Origin: Blastocatellia bacterium
GTDB taxonomy: Bacteria; Acidobacteriota; Blastocatellia; UBA7656
DNA: 64,000 bases
Direction: 5' to 3'
NCBI GenBank assembly: GCA_035275065.1
Contig: DATENM010000087.1
Coordinates: 62,001 to 126,000, forward strand
The notes below the pieces were generated by a model that was not told the origin of the DNA, did not search any database, and worked only from the letters and a program-made list of their open reading frames with translations. Shown here piece after piece: positions 31,905 to 39,482 of this stretch. Within the stretch, counting starts at the first letter, position 1. Every line of letters starts with the position of its first letter. A program made the translations under genes and the position numbers.

Positions 31905-32287
31905 CGCTCATCCTCTTCATAGACAAGCGGGACGTGCGCAAGTTATGTCTGAGCCACCCGAACATCGCTTTGGCGACCCTCAAATTGCTGGCCACGCGGC
32001 TGCGCCGCTGCGCCGAGCTGGTCGAATCGCTTTCGCTGCATGAAGTGGACGAGCGCCTGGCGCGATTGCTGCTCGACGAGGCGCGGGCGCATGGCAGGCG
32101 CACAGGTAAGGAAGTCGTCTTTGAGCTGGTCTTAACCAACCAGCAGATCGCGGCGCGGATCGGCACCGTGCGCGAAGTCGTTTCACGCGCCCTGTCGCGG
32201 CTTCAGCAGAATGAGCTGATCGTCGTGAACGGGCGCGTCGTCACGATCCCAGCCGAGGAGGCGCTACAGGCTTTCGCCGGCGAATAG
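31904..32287 (+). pseudogene. Truncated Crp/Fnr-family regulator
   Basis: The frame reads SLILFIDKRDVRKLCLSHPN and onward, which is the end of a cyclic-nucleotide-binding domain and the dimer helix. The winged-helix DNA-binding domain is complete (LTNQQIAARIGTVREVVSRALSRLQQNELIVVNGRVVTI). Most of the sensory barrel, about 100 residues, is missing. The in-frame stop at 31889-31891 lies directly before the homology. A GTG at 31934 could start a 117-residue remnant with only the DNA-binding half. The break coincides with that of the TDT gene. Confidence 0.75.
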
Positions 32288-32562
32288 AATAGATGAGCCG
32301 TTCAAGCGCGCCCGCACGCCGCTTGTGCCGCGCTCACCGCCGCGCCGACAATGGCTTATGCCCATATTCAGGTGAGCTTGGCGCTACCGAAGATTGAACG
32401 CGAGCGGGAAGAAGAAATCATCTCAAAGTTAATTGTCTGGTCGTAGTCCGAGATATTTTCCCCACTTTCAGTTTCAACGCTCTTCGCTACAGCAGAAGTA
32501 CTCTCTCTCATCGGGAGAGCGATTCTTGTGGTTAGGAGAAAACACTCCCCTTTGGTTTGGGC
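32288..32562. other. Gene-free stretch with a ROK gene-end copy
   Basis: Apart from the ROK-like remnant near 32302-32355 I see no gene, terminator or promoter here. The sequence after 32400 has lower GC than its surroundings, with local runs such as ATATTTTCCCC, and may be part of a segment that arrived with the DUF4160/DUF2442 pair. Confidence 0.4.
32302..32355 (-). pseudogene. Remnant of a ROK-family gene 3' end
   Basis: Read on the minus strand, this gives AIVGAAVSAAQAACGRA and a stop. It is nearly the same as the end of the intact ROK protein (AIVGAAVSAAQTMCARG) encoded at 33063. The frame is closed by TAA just upstream, so only 17 codons survive. The two copies form a direct repeat of about 50 bases around the DUF4160/DUF2442 pair. 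Confidence 0.65.
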
Positions 32563-32817
32563 CTAGCGGGGTGCAGGTGCTCCGCGTAGCAAGCCTTCCG
32601 TGCTTAGGTCTTCATCAACATCCTCCCAGTGAATGCCATAGCCGCCGCCGATAATTCGCCAGTTCTTTCGTTGCTCTTCCGTGGCGTTCAATAAACGTGG
32701 ATACCAGCTCAAAGGGACAGAAATCGTCCGCCCGTCCCACAGGCGCACGCTCAGTTCGTCTTCAGTTATCTTTACATCAGCGACTCGCTCGTCAGCCGCT
32801 AGCGCCAAAATACCCAT
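32563..32817 (-). CDS. DUF2442 domain protein
   Basis: The 84-residue protein has the DUF2442 layout: VADVKITEDELSVRLWDGR, the SVPLSWYPRLLNAT motif and WRIIGGGYGIHWEDVDEDLS near the end. These small proteins usually pair with DUF4160 proteins and behave like toxin-antitoxin modules in genome context; no function is proven to my knowledge. Its start lies inside the DUF4160 gene (26-base overlap), so both are translated from one message. Confidence 0.85.
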   Translation of the reverse strand: MGILALAADERVADVKITEDELSVRLWDGRTISVPLSWYPRLLNATEEQRKNWRIIGGGYGIHWEDVDEDLSTEGLLRGAPAPR

Positions 32818-33034
32818 TCCATCTCTCCAGAAAGTCGCTTTGATGATCGGTGACTATTTCCTCAATGCGTCGCAACTCCTTCGCGCTAAAGCCAAGGTTA
32901 CGCGCAAGACTTACAGGATTCAACCAGAACTTCGCAGACTGCGCGTCACGATCTACGTGAACATGTGGCGGCTCATTAGGCTCGTGACTGTAAAAGTAGA
33001 TGCGGTACGGGCCTGTATTCAAAATCGTAGGCAT
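32792..33034 (-). CDS. DUF4160 domain protein
   Basis: The 80-residue protein has the hallmark FYSHEPNEPPHVHVDRD, followed by AKFWLNPVSLARNLGFSAKELRRIEEIV. DUF4160 and DUF2442 are nearly always adjacent and are often found in accessory regions and near mobile DNA. It is the first gene of the pair, overlaps DUF2442, and starts 28 bases after the ROK gene stop. Confidence 0.85.
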   Translation of the reverse strand: MPTILNTGPYRIYFYSHEPNEPPHVHVDRDAQSAKFWLNPVSLARNLGFSAKELRRIEEIVTDHQSDFLERWNGYFGASG

Positions 33035-33062
33035 AACGCGTCCAGCATCTAAAGACCAGCAC

Positions 33063-33959
33063 CTAGCCGCGGGCGCACATGGTTTGTGCGGCGCTCACCG
33101 CCGCGCCGACAATGGCGATCTCGTCGCTGGTCGGGATCACTTCGATGGCGCTGCCCTGAAGCGAGCTCATCTTGACCATGTCGCGCAGGTAGATTTGCAA
33201 CATCTCGGTCTGCACGAAGCGCGAGTCGGGTCCCGAAATGTAAAACTTGCCCGGCCCTTCGTAATGGATGCTCGTCGCCGTCGCCGCCGCCAGCGCCCTG
33301 TGCCATAGCTCGACGAAGGCCACGCAGCGCGCGTCACCGGCTCGCGCTTCTTCAAATACTTCATCCGGCTCCATGTCGAGAAAGCGCCGGCGCATGGCGC
33401 GGTAACCCATAATGCCTTCCAGGTGGCCGACGCCGCCGCACTGGCAGAACTTCTCCTTGGGGTCGAGCGTGACCACGGTGTGGCCGCCTTCGCCGATCAG
33501 GCCCGCCTGCGGGTAGCGGCCATAGCCGATGCCGCTGCCCAGGAACCAGACGCGCACGACGCGGTCGAGCTGGCGACGCTCGGCGGCGATGCCCGCGGCC
33601 ATGGCGTCAGCGTCGTTGAGCAGGTGCACCGGCGCGCTGATGCCGGCGCGCTCAAGCAGCGCGGCAAGCAACACGCTGAAGTTCTGACCTTTCATCTGCG
33701 ACAGGTTCGGCGACTCTTCAATGACGCCGTCGCGGATAATGCCGGGAAAGCCGACGCCCAGACAATCAACCGTCTGTCCTTCGCGGGCAATCTGCACCTC
33801 TTCGACGATGCGCAGGGCGATCTCTTCGGCAGGCATCTCGGCCAGATAATCTTTATCACTCTGGTCGGGAAAGCGCCGGATGCCGCCGACAATCGCGTGA
33901 TGTTCGACCGCGCCCGCCGCGATATGCTCCGCCGCCAAAACGCCGATCTGTAGTCCCAT
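33063..33959 (-). CDS. ROK-family protein with a degenerate ATP-binding loop
   Basis: The 298-residue protein has the ROK/hexokinase fold with the catalytic Asp region LLNDADAMAAGIAAE and the loop LGSGIGYGRYPQAGLIGEGGH. Two usual motifs are altered. The N-terminal phosphate loop, normally DxGGTK, reads IGVLAAEHIAAGAV. The zinc motif CxCGxxGCxE reads CQCGGVGHLE, with His in place of Cys. It may be a non-kinase ROK or use another phosphoryl donor. AGGAG lies before the ATG at 33959. Its 3' end exists as a second copy at 32302. Confidence 0.85.
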   Translation of the reverse strand: MGLQIGVLAAEHIAAGAVEHHAIVGGIRRFPDQSDKDYLAEMPAEEIALRIVEEVQIAREGQTVDCLGVGFPGIIRDGVIEESPNLSQMKGQNFSVLLAALLERAGISAPVHLLNDADAMAAGIAAERRQLDRVVRVWFLGSGIGYGRYPQAGLIGEGGHTVVTLDPKEKFCQCGGVGHLEGIMGYRAMRRRFLDMEPDEVFEEARAGDARCVAFVELWHRALAAATATSIHYEGPGKFYISGPDSRFVQTEMLQIYLRDMVKMSSLQGSAIEVIPTSDEIAIVGAAVSAAQTMCARG

Positions 33960-33972
33960 AAGCTTTCTCCTG

Positions 33973-34072
33973 GTGACAAGTGACAAGTGACAAGTGACAA
34001 GAAAGAACTGGCCTTAGACGACGACTCGCCAGGAAATGGAGCGACATCGTCTTGTCACTTGTCACTTGTCAC
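33973..34072. repeat. Inverted repeat with perfect heptad arms (gtgacaa type)
   Basis: The left arm (33973-34001) is gtgacaa repeated four times in perfect register. The right arm (34051-34072) is the exact complement of three units. The 49-base loop has no obvious structure. It fills the spacer between the sthA stop and the ROK ribosome site. This is the cleanest example of the heptad element class in the window. Confidence 0.9.
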
Positions 34073-34078
34073 TCTGTC

Positions 34079-35467
34079 TCACAGTCTCGTCAGCTTGTTC
34101 AGCCCGTTGAATGCCGCCGCTTTGTAGCATTCGGCGAGCGTCGGGTAGTTGAATACCGTGTTGACGAAGTATTCGACCGTGCCCTTCAAAACCATGACCG
34201 CCTGGCCGATGTGCAGCAGCTCTGAAGCGCCTTCGCCGATGATGTGGACGCCGAGAATCTCTTTGCTGTCGCGGTGGAAGATGATCTTCAACCGGCCTGT
34301 GGTGTCGCCTTGAATCTGGCCACGAGCGATCTCGCGATAATAAGCGACGCCGACTTCATAAGGCACGTCCTCCTCCGTCAGTTGCTCTTCGGTCTTGCCG
34401 ACGAAAGAGATTTCCGGAATCGTGTAGATGCCGTAAGGATAATTCGCCGGCTCGGTGTCCAGCTCGACGCCGCAGGCGCGGCCCGCGGCAATCCTTCCCT
34501 GCTCCATCGATACAGAAGCCAGCGACGGGAAGCCGATCACGTCGCCGACCGCATAGATGTTCGCTACGCCCGTACAATAATTCTCGTCCACATGGATGCG
34601 CCCGCGCGAATCGGCCTCAAGCCCGGCGGCGGCAAGGTTCAAATCTTCGACGTTGCCCTGACGGCCGACGGCGTAAAGCAGCATGTCGCCGGAGATGCGT
34701 TTCTTGCTTTCCAGATTGGCGACCACCGCGCCTTCGGGCGTCTCTTCGACGCTTTCGACGCTCTCGTTCAGGCGCAGGGTGACGCGCTTGTCGCGCAAGT
34801 GATAGCAGAGCGCCTCGACAATCTCCTGGTCAGCGAAGCCGAGCAGGCGCGGCATCTTTTCAATCAGAATGACGCGCACGCCGAGCGTCGCAAACATACT
34901 GGCGTATTCGACGCCGATGACGCCGCCGCCGACCACAATCAGAGTTTTAGGAATCGCCGGAATGTCGAGTATCTGATCGCTGCTGATGATCGTCCGCCCA
35001 TTGATCGGCACCGTCGCCGAGATGGCCGGCTTGGTGCCGGTGGCGATGATGATGTTGTGGGCCTCAAGCTCTGACTGGCCGCGTGAGTTGACGACCAGCA
35101 GGTGCGTCGGGTCAACGAAGCTGGCCGCGCCGAAAAGCATTTCGACCTCGTTGCGCGACAACTGCGCCTGCGTCACGTCAACCTCCGTCTTAATGACGTG
35201 CTGGACGCGGAAAGAGAGGTCGGCCATGGTGATCTTCTCTTTCACGCGGTAGTTCATGCCGTAGATGCCCTGATAGCGGTAGCCTGACAGGTGTGTGACG
35301 GCTTCGCGCATCGTCTTGCTGGGGATGGTGCCGGTATTGATACAGGCGCCGCCGACCACTTCGCGCTTTTCGATGAGGGCGACGCGCTTGCCGAGCTTGG
35401 CCGCCTGGATGGCGGCGCGCTGCCCTGCCGGGCCTGAACCGATGACAATCAAATCGTAGGTTTGCAT
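34079..35467 (-). CDS. sthA: Si-specific NAD(P)+ transhydrogenase (soluble)
   Basis: The 462-residue flavoprotein transfers hydride between NADPH and NAD. It has FAD-binding GSGPAGQRAAIQAAKLG, a CINTGTIPSK active region with only one Cys (the disulfide-forming second Cys of lipoamide dehydrogenase is missing, as expected in SthA), NAD-binding VGGGVIGVEYASMFATLG, and the C-terminal dimer domain with EGASELLHIGQAVMVL. The ATG at 35467 (MQTYDLIVIG) is the natural start; a longer frame upstream includes the promoter region of the sigma gene. Confidence 0.92.
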   Translation of the reverse strand: MQTYDLIVIGSGPAGQRAAIQAAKLGKRVALIEKREVVGGACINTGTIPSKTMREAVTHLSGYRYQGIYGMNYRVKEKITMADLSFRVQHVIKTEVDVTQAQLSRNEVEMLFGAASFVDPTHLLVVNSRGQSELEAHNIIIATGTKPAISATVPINGRTIISSDQILDIPAIPKTLIVVGGGVIGVEYASMFATLGVRVILIEKMPRLLGFADQEIVEALCYHLRDKRVTLRLNESVESVEETPEGAVVANLESKKRISGDMLLYAVGRQGNVEDLNLAAAGLEADSRGRIHVDENYCTGVANIYAVGDVIGFPSLASVSMEQGRIAAGRACGVELDTEPANYPYGIYTIPEISFVGKTEEQLTEEDVPYEVGVAYYREIARGQIQGDTTGRLKIIFHRDSKEILGVHIIGEGASELLHIGQAVMVLKGTVEYFVNTVFNYPTLAECYKAAAFNGLNKLTRL

Positions 35468-35717
35468 GGCTTCTCCCCTGTTCCGGGGTCTGATTTTAGT
35501 TGATCGAACCGTCTCGCCCAAGCCAAACAGTGAGTCGCAGGCAAGAGCTATGTAACAAACCGCGGCGCAAAAAGCCAGCCGCGGCGTCGAAATGATGTAT
35601 GATGGTCGCAGCGCCGCCGGCTGCGGTGCCCAACCCTTTTTTGGATAAAATATAGCCGGCGCTGAAACTTTTTCGTCGCGCGTGCCACTAACTAGGCGAA
35701 CTGAGGGTGAAGTCGAA

Positions 35718-36338
35718 ATGACGGAGGCGGCCAGCTTAGTGAGCTTGATGGGTGCACGCGCCGGTGCAAGGATGCAGAGCGCAGACGACATAACCGCGCG
35801 CGCGCGGCGCGGCGACGACGACGCCTTCCGTCTGATCTTCGAGCGCTACTCGCGGCCCATTATCAGTTTCATCTACGATATGGTCGGCCGGCGCGACCTG
35901 GCCGAAGAACTGATGCAGGAGACGTTCGTGCGAGCATATAAGAATCTCGGCGGCTTGCAGGATAACGCCAAGCTTTCGACCTGGCTGTTCGGCATCGCCA
36001 AGAACGTCGCCCGCGAATCGCTGCGCTCGCGCCAGCGCGACGACCAGCGCGTCGAGATCGATGCCGACGGCGTGTTTGAGCTGAAAGATGATAAACTGCC
36101 GCCGGATCGTGAATTGTTGGACAAGGAATTGAGCGGCGTCATCGGCACGGCGCTCGCGGCGCTCGACGAAGACAAACGCATGGTCTTCACGCTGAAGATT
36201 TTTCAGCAGCGCAGCTATGAAGAGATCGCCGAGATCACCGGCTTTTCCATCGCCAAGCTGAAGACGGACCTGCACAGGGCGCGCGCCGAGATGAAACGGC
36301 GCATCAGCCCTTATCTGGGGGCGGGCTATGAATTGTGA
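35718..36338 (+). CDS. ECF RNA polymerase sigma factor
   Basis: The 206-residue protein has region 2 (DDAFRLIFERYSRPIISFIYDMVGRRDLAEELMQETFVRAYKN with the WLFGIAKNVARE helix) and region 4 (LDEDKRMVFTLKIFQQRSYEEIAEITGFSIAKLKTDLHRAR). A GAGGGTGA eight bases before the ATG at 35718 sets the start. It overlaps by 11 bases with its anti-sigma gene, and the two DUF4097 genes behind are likely controlled by or dedicated to it. It probably directs envelope-stress transcription. Confidence 0.93.
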   Translation: MTEAASLVSLMGARAGARMQSADDITARARRGDDDAFRLIFERYSRPIISFIYDMVGRRDLAEELMQETFVRAYKNLGGLQDNAKLSTWLFGIAKNVARESLRSRQRDDQRVEIDADGVFELKDDKLPPDRELLDKELSGVIGTALAALDEDKRMVFTLKIFQQRSYEEIAEITGFSIAKLKTDLHRARAEMKRRISPYLGAGYEL

Positions 36339-37197
36339 AGTGTGCCAACCAATACTTGAAGAATACTTCGACGGCGAGCTGAAGGTCAGGCACGCGGCTG
36401 AAGTCCGCGCCCACCTCGCGGGCTGTACGGCGTGCGCCGCAATCCTTGCCGAGCTGCGGCAGGAGCAAGAGCTATTCGCGCGCTACGAGCGCAACCTCGA
36501 AGTGACGCCGGCGCTGTGGGCCGGCATCGAAGCGCGCATCAAAGCCGAGAAGTCAACGACGCCCATCGCGCCGCCGACGCCAGGGTGGCGCGACCGGCTC
36601 AAGGGGTTCTTCGCGATGCCGCACATCAGCCCGGCATTTGCCGCGGCGCTGGTCGTGCTGGCCATCGGCCTCACCGTCGTGGTGATGAGTTATCTACAAT
36701 CTCGCAGCCCCGGCAATCCGTCATCGCTTGCGAAGGACTCGAACCAACCCGGCATCGGCAATAAGAACGAAGCCGCGCCGACACCGCCGCAGACCGGCAC
36801 CGACGAAACGGGCCGTGAACTGGCAGAGAAACCTGAACACGCAACCGGGACAAATGACGGCAGGCCGACAGCGATAGCGCCGAAGCCGGCCCCGCAAAAA
36901 CAGCTCGCGGTCAACAAGCCGCAAGCGCCGCCCGACCCGATGAAGCTGGTGCGCGAAGCCGAGCAGAAATATCAGGCGGCCATTGCCATCTTATCCCAGG
37001 ACGTTAGCCGTCGCCGCTCGCAGATCGACCCGACGGTGCTGGCGCGTTTCGACTCGGCGCTGGCCGACATTGACCGCACCATTCAGGAGACCCGGCAGAT
37101 CGTCCGCCGTAACCCGGATGACCCGGTCGCTTTGCAATACCTGCTCGGCGCTTATGCTAAGAAGGTGGATACCCTGCGGGCAATGTCACTCGATTAA
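36328..37197 (+). CDS. Membrane anti-sigma factor with zinc-binding N-terminus
   Basis: The 289-residue protein has the ZAS anti-sigma signature (Cys6 with His29-x3-Cys33-x2-Cys36) and one membrane helix at about residues 104-125 (FAAALVVLAIGLTVVVMSYL). A Pro/Thr-rich linker leads to an extracytoplasmic coiled-coil region of about 85 residues (LVREAEQKYQAAIAILSQDV ... LQYLLGAYAKKVDTLRAMSLD). It should hold the ECF sigma at the membrane until an envelope signal is sensed. The coding overlap with the sigma gene supports stoichiometric expression. Confidence 0.92.
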   Translation: MNCEVCQPILEEYFDGELKVRHAAEVRAHLAGCTACAAILAELRQEQELFARYERNLEVTPALWAGIEARIKAEKSTTPIAPPTPGWRDRLKGFFAMPHISPAFAAALVVLAIGLTVVVMSYLQSRSPGNPSSLAKDSNQPGIGNKNEAAPTPPQTGTDETGRELAEKPEHATGTNDGRPTAIAPKPAPQKQLAVNKPQAPPDPMKLVREAEQKYQAAIAILSQDVSRRRSQIDPTVLARFDSALADIDRTIQETRQIVRRNPDDPVALQYLLGAYAKKVDTLRAMSLD

Positions 37198-37202
37198 GAC
37201 TT

Positions 37203-37272
37203 GGTTTCGGGTCCCTGGTTTCTGTTCTCTGGTTCGGGAACTAGAAACTAGCGAACCAGAAACGAGAAACCT
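37203..37272. repeat. Inverted repeat with heptad arms (ggtttct type)
   Basis: The sequence divides into 7-base units (ggtttcg, ggtccct, ggtttct, gttctct, ggttcgg, gaactag, aaactag, cgaacca, gaaacga, gaaacct). The last three pair back with the earlier ones. It sits between the anti-sigma stop and the first DUF4097 gene and leaves ten bases to the ATG. Confidence 0.75.
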
Positions 37273-37281
37273 CTGACCGCT

Positions 37282-38454
37282 ATGTTTAGAAGACTTCTTA
37301 CAATTTTAATTTTGGTGATGGCGATGACGAGCGGCGCGGCGCTGGCGCAGGAAACGCCGCAACCGCCGGCAACGACCCGGCCATCCGTCAAGGCAAAGCC
37401 TGCCCCGAAAGCGGTGCCGGCCACGCCTCGGGCGGCCACGCCGCGCCCGCCGGCTTCTGTTTATGTCATGCCGCTCCCCGGCCAGGAACAGGTGACGCCG
37501 CTGTCGATGAAGGTGGCGCGCAATGTGCGCGTCGCCGTCACCAGCCAGAGGGTTAACATCCACATCAACGGCGTGGATGGCGACACGCTCGAAGCCTCTG
37601 CCACCAGCGACGAAGGCCCCTACCCGGTCAAGGCGCAGAACAGCGGCGACGAAGCGAATCCGAAGGTGCTGATTTATGTGCCGGTGACGATGGTTCGCCG
37701 CGCCGCCCACGAAATCAACCTCTATGTCAAGCTGCCGCGCTACGTCACCATTGATGCCGTCGAGAGTTCCACCGGCGACATCCAGGTGAGCGGCATGGAA
37801 GCGCCGGTCGCGGTCAACACCAACAACGGCGCCATCACCGTCGTCCGCGTCGCCTCGTTGAAAGCCTCGACGCGCCACGGCGATATCACCGCCCGCGAGA
37901 TCAAGGGCGACGCCGTCGCCCGCAGCACCAACGGCGACCTGACGTTTGAAAACATCGGCGGCGCGGTTGATGCGGCGGCGACCAACGGCAGCCTCAACGT
38001 GCAGAACGCCGCCGGCGATCTGCGCGCCAATATGACGGTCGGTGATGTCACCGCGCAATGCATCAAGGGACGCGCCGAAGTCAATACCGTGAGCGGCGCC
38101 ATTGAACTGGTCGGCGTCGGCGGCGACATTGAAGCCATCAGCACCAGCGGCGAAGTGAGCTTCACCGGGCGGATCCGCAACGGCGGTCGCTATCGGCTCA
38201 AATCGATCTCCGGTGCCATCGAGATGCACATTCAGCCGGACGCGCCGGGATTCACGGCGACCTTGACGACCTATAACGGCGAAATCGATACGGCATTCCC
38301 ATTGAAGCTGGAATCGCAGGCGTCGGGCGGTTCGACCAACCGCCGACTCGTCGGGCGATTCGGCGACGGCAGTACCCAGCTTACCCTTGATTCTTTCAGC
38401 GGCGGCGTGCAGTTGGCCAAGGCGAAAGCCGACGCGTTGAAGGTTTGTAAATGA
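37282..38454 (+). CDS. Secreted DUF4097 beta-strand repeat protein
   Basis: The 390-residue protein has a signal peptide (MFRRLLTILILVMAMTSGAALA), a Pro/Ala-rich linker, and a DUF4097 right-handed beta-repeat domain. Repeats such as VNTNNGAITVVRV, ARSTNGDLTFENI, AAATNGSLNVQNA, VNTVSGAIELVGV and ISTSGEVSFTG stack into a likely solenoid or beta helix. The role of the family is unknown. It follows the sigma/anti-sigma pair and precedes a second DUF4097 gene, a common acidobacterial arrangement that suggests a surface or periplasmic sensor. Confidence 0.88.
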   Translation: MFRRLLTILILVMAMTSGAALAQETPQPPATTRPSVKAKPAPKAVPATPRAATPRPPASVYVMPLPGQEQVTPLSMKVARNVRVAVTSQRVNIHINGVDGDTLEASATSDEGPYPVKAQNSGDEANPKVLIYVPVTMVRRAAHEINLYVKLPRYVTIDAVESSTGDIQVSGMEAPVAVNTNNGAITVVRVASLKASTRHGDITAREIKGDAVARSTNGDLTFENIGGAVDAAATNGSLNVQNAAGDLRANMTVGDVTAQCIKGRAEVNTVSGAIELVGVGGDIEAISTSGEVSFTGRIRNGGRYRLKSISGAIEMHIQPDAPGFTATLTTYNGEIDTAFPLKLESQASGGSTNRRLVGRFGDGSTQLTLDSFSGGVQLAKAKADALKVCK

Positions 38455-38508
38455 CCCGCAAGCCCGCCCGACAAGGGCAGGCGCACAACTATTGAAAGAG
38501 GTATGAAA

Positions 38509-39306
38509 ATGAAAAACCGATCCCTGCTGCTCTCCCTCGTCGCCCTTGTCGCGCTGCTCATCGTACCGATGGCGGCCAACGCGCAACGGCATACTCGCGA
38601 CAATGACGAATCATTCAGCGAACGCGACGAAATCAACCAGACCTTCACGCTGGCTTCGGGGGCGCGCGTCGAAGTGCGCGGCGTCAACGGCACAGTAGAT
38701 ATCGAAACCGGCAATGGAGCGACCGCCGAGGTTCACGTCGTCCGCAAGGCGCGCAACCGCGATGACCTGAATTATCACAAGATTTTTGTCGAGCAGACGG
38801 CGGGCGGCCTGGTGGTGCGCGGCGAAGAAAAGAACCACGACTCCGGCGACCATCAAGTGCGCCACGAAGTCACGCTGCGCCTGCCGCGGCAGATCGAGCT
38901 GAACGTCAGCGGCGTCAATGGACGCGCCACGGTCGGGGCTATCGAAGGCCCTGTGACGATCAGCGGCATTAATGGCGCGGTCGAAGTCGCGCAGGCGGTC
39001 GGCTATGCCAACCTGTCGGGCATCAATGGGCGCGTCAAAGTGAGCATCCTCCGTCTGAGCGAGCGCGGCATCCACGTCAGCGGCATCAACGGCGGCGTCG
39101 AAATGCAATTCGCCGAAGACCTCAACGCCGATGTCGAAGTCACTGGCATCAATGGCCGCGTCAACGCCGACGTGCCGAATGTCACCGTGATGGGCAAGCT
39201 CGAACGCAATAACTTCCGCGCCAAGATTGGCGCCGGCGGCACGCCGATCATCGTCAACGGCGTCAACGGCCAGGTCAAGCTCACCCGCGGCGGCTTCAGC
39301 GGCTGA
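38509..39306 (+). CDS. Secreted DUF4097 protein with SGINGxV repeats
   Basis: The 265-residue protein has a signal peptide (MKNRSLLLSLVALVALLIVPMAANA). The DUF4097 domain carries the motif S/T-G-I/V-N-G-x-V six times: SGVNGRATV, SGINGAVEV, SGINGRVKV, SGINGGVEM, TGINGRVNA and NGVNGQVKL. This regular spacing suggests a short beta helix with stacked Asn. The ATG at 38509 is chosen because AAAGAGG lies seven bases before it; the ATG at 38503 is only one base away from that site. It is probably co-expressed with the upstream DUF4097 gene. Confidence 0.87.
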   Translation: MKNRSLLLSLVALVALLIVPMAANAQRHTRDNDESFSERDEINQTFTLASGARVEVRGVNGTVDIETGNGATAEVHVVRKARNRDDLNYHKIFVEQTAGGLVVRGEEKNHDSGDHQVRHEVTLRLPRQIELNVSGVNGRATVGAIEGPVTISGINGAVEVAQAVGYANLSGINGRVKVSILRLSERGIHVSGINGGVEMQFAEDLNADVEVTGINGRVNADVPNVTVMGKLERNNFRAKIGAGGTPIIVNGVNGQVKLTRGGFSG

Positions 39307-39321
39307 GCCGCTGGCTCAGCC
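39301..39321 (+). terminator. Small hairpin overlapping the DUF4097 stop codon
   Basis: GGCTGAGCC (39301-39309) and GGCTCAGCC (39313-39321) form a perfect 9-bp stem with a three-base loop; the TGA stop is inside the left arm. No T-run follows directly. It is adjacent to the larger inverted repeat at 39323-39420. Confidence 0.5.
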
Positions 39322-39322
39322 G

Positions 39323-39420
39323 CAAGGCAAAGGTAAAAAGTAAAAAGGCAAAAGTAGCGGCGCAGAAATTGCCATGCGCTCCAGCTACTTTTGCCTTTTT
39401 ACTTTTTACTTTTTACTTCC
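39323..39420. repeat. Inverted repeat with heptad arms (taaaaag/aaaaggc type)
   Basis: The left arm (39323-39358) and right arm (39384-39420) are complementary without a gap for about 27 bases. The arms consist of aaaaagt- and aaaaggc-like 7-base units. Its right arm, read forward, gives T-rich runs that could also help terminate transcription of the DUF4097 operon. Confidence 0.85.
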
Positions 39421-39482
39421 CGCCGCAGGCGGGCCGCGTGCTATGATTGCCGATCAATCCTTCACGGCAATGAGGAGCACGC

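Noticed and set aside
33973..34072. Possible CRISPR array (short direct repeats)
   Set aside because: The units are contiguous 7-mers without unique spacers and are paired with a complementary arm; no cas genes are present.
34079..35791. Longer SthA with 108 extra N-terminal residues
   Set aside because: The FAD-binding motif begins eight residues after the ATG at 35467 and the extra part covers the sigma gene promoter region and start.
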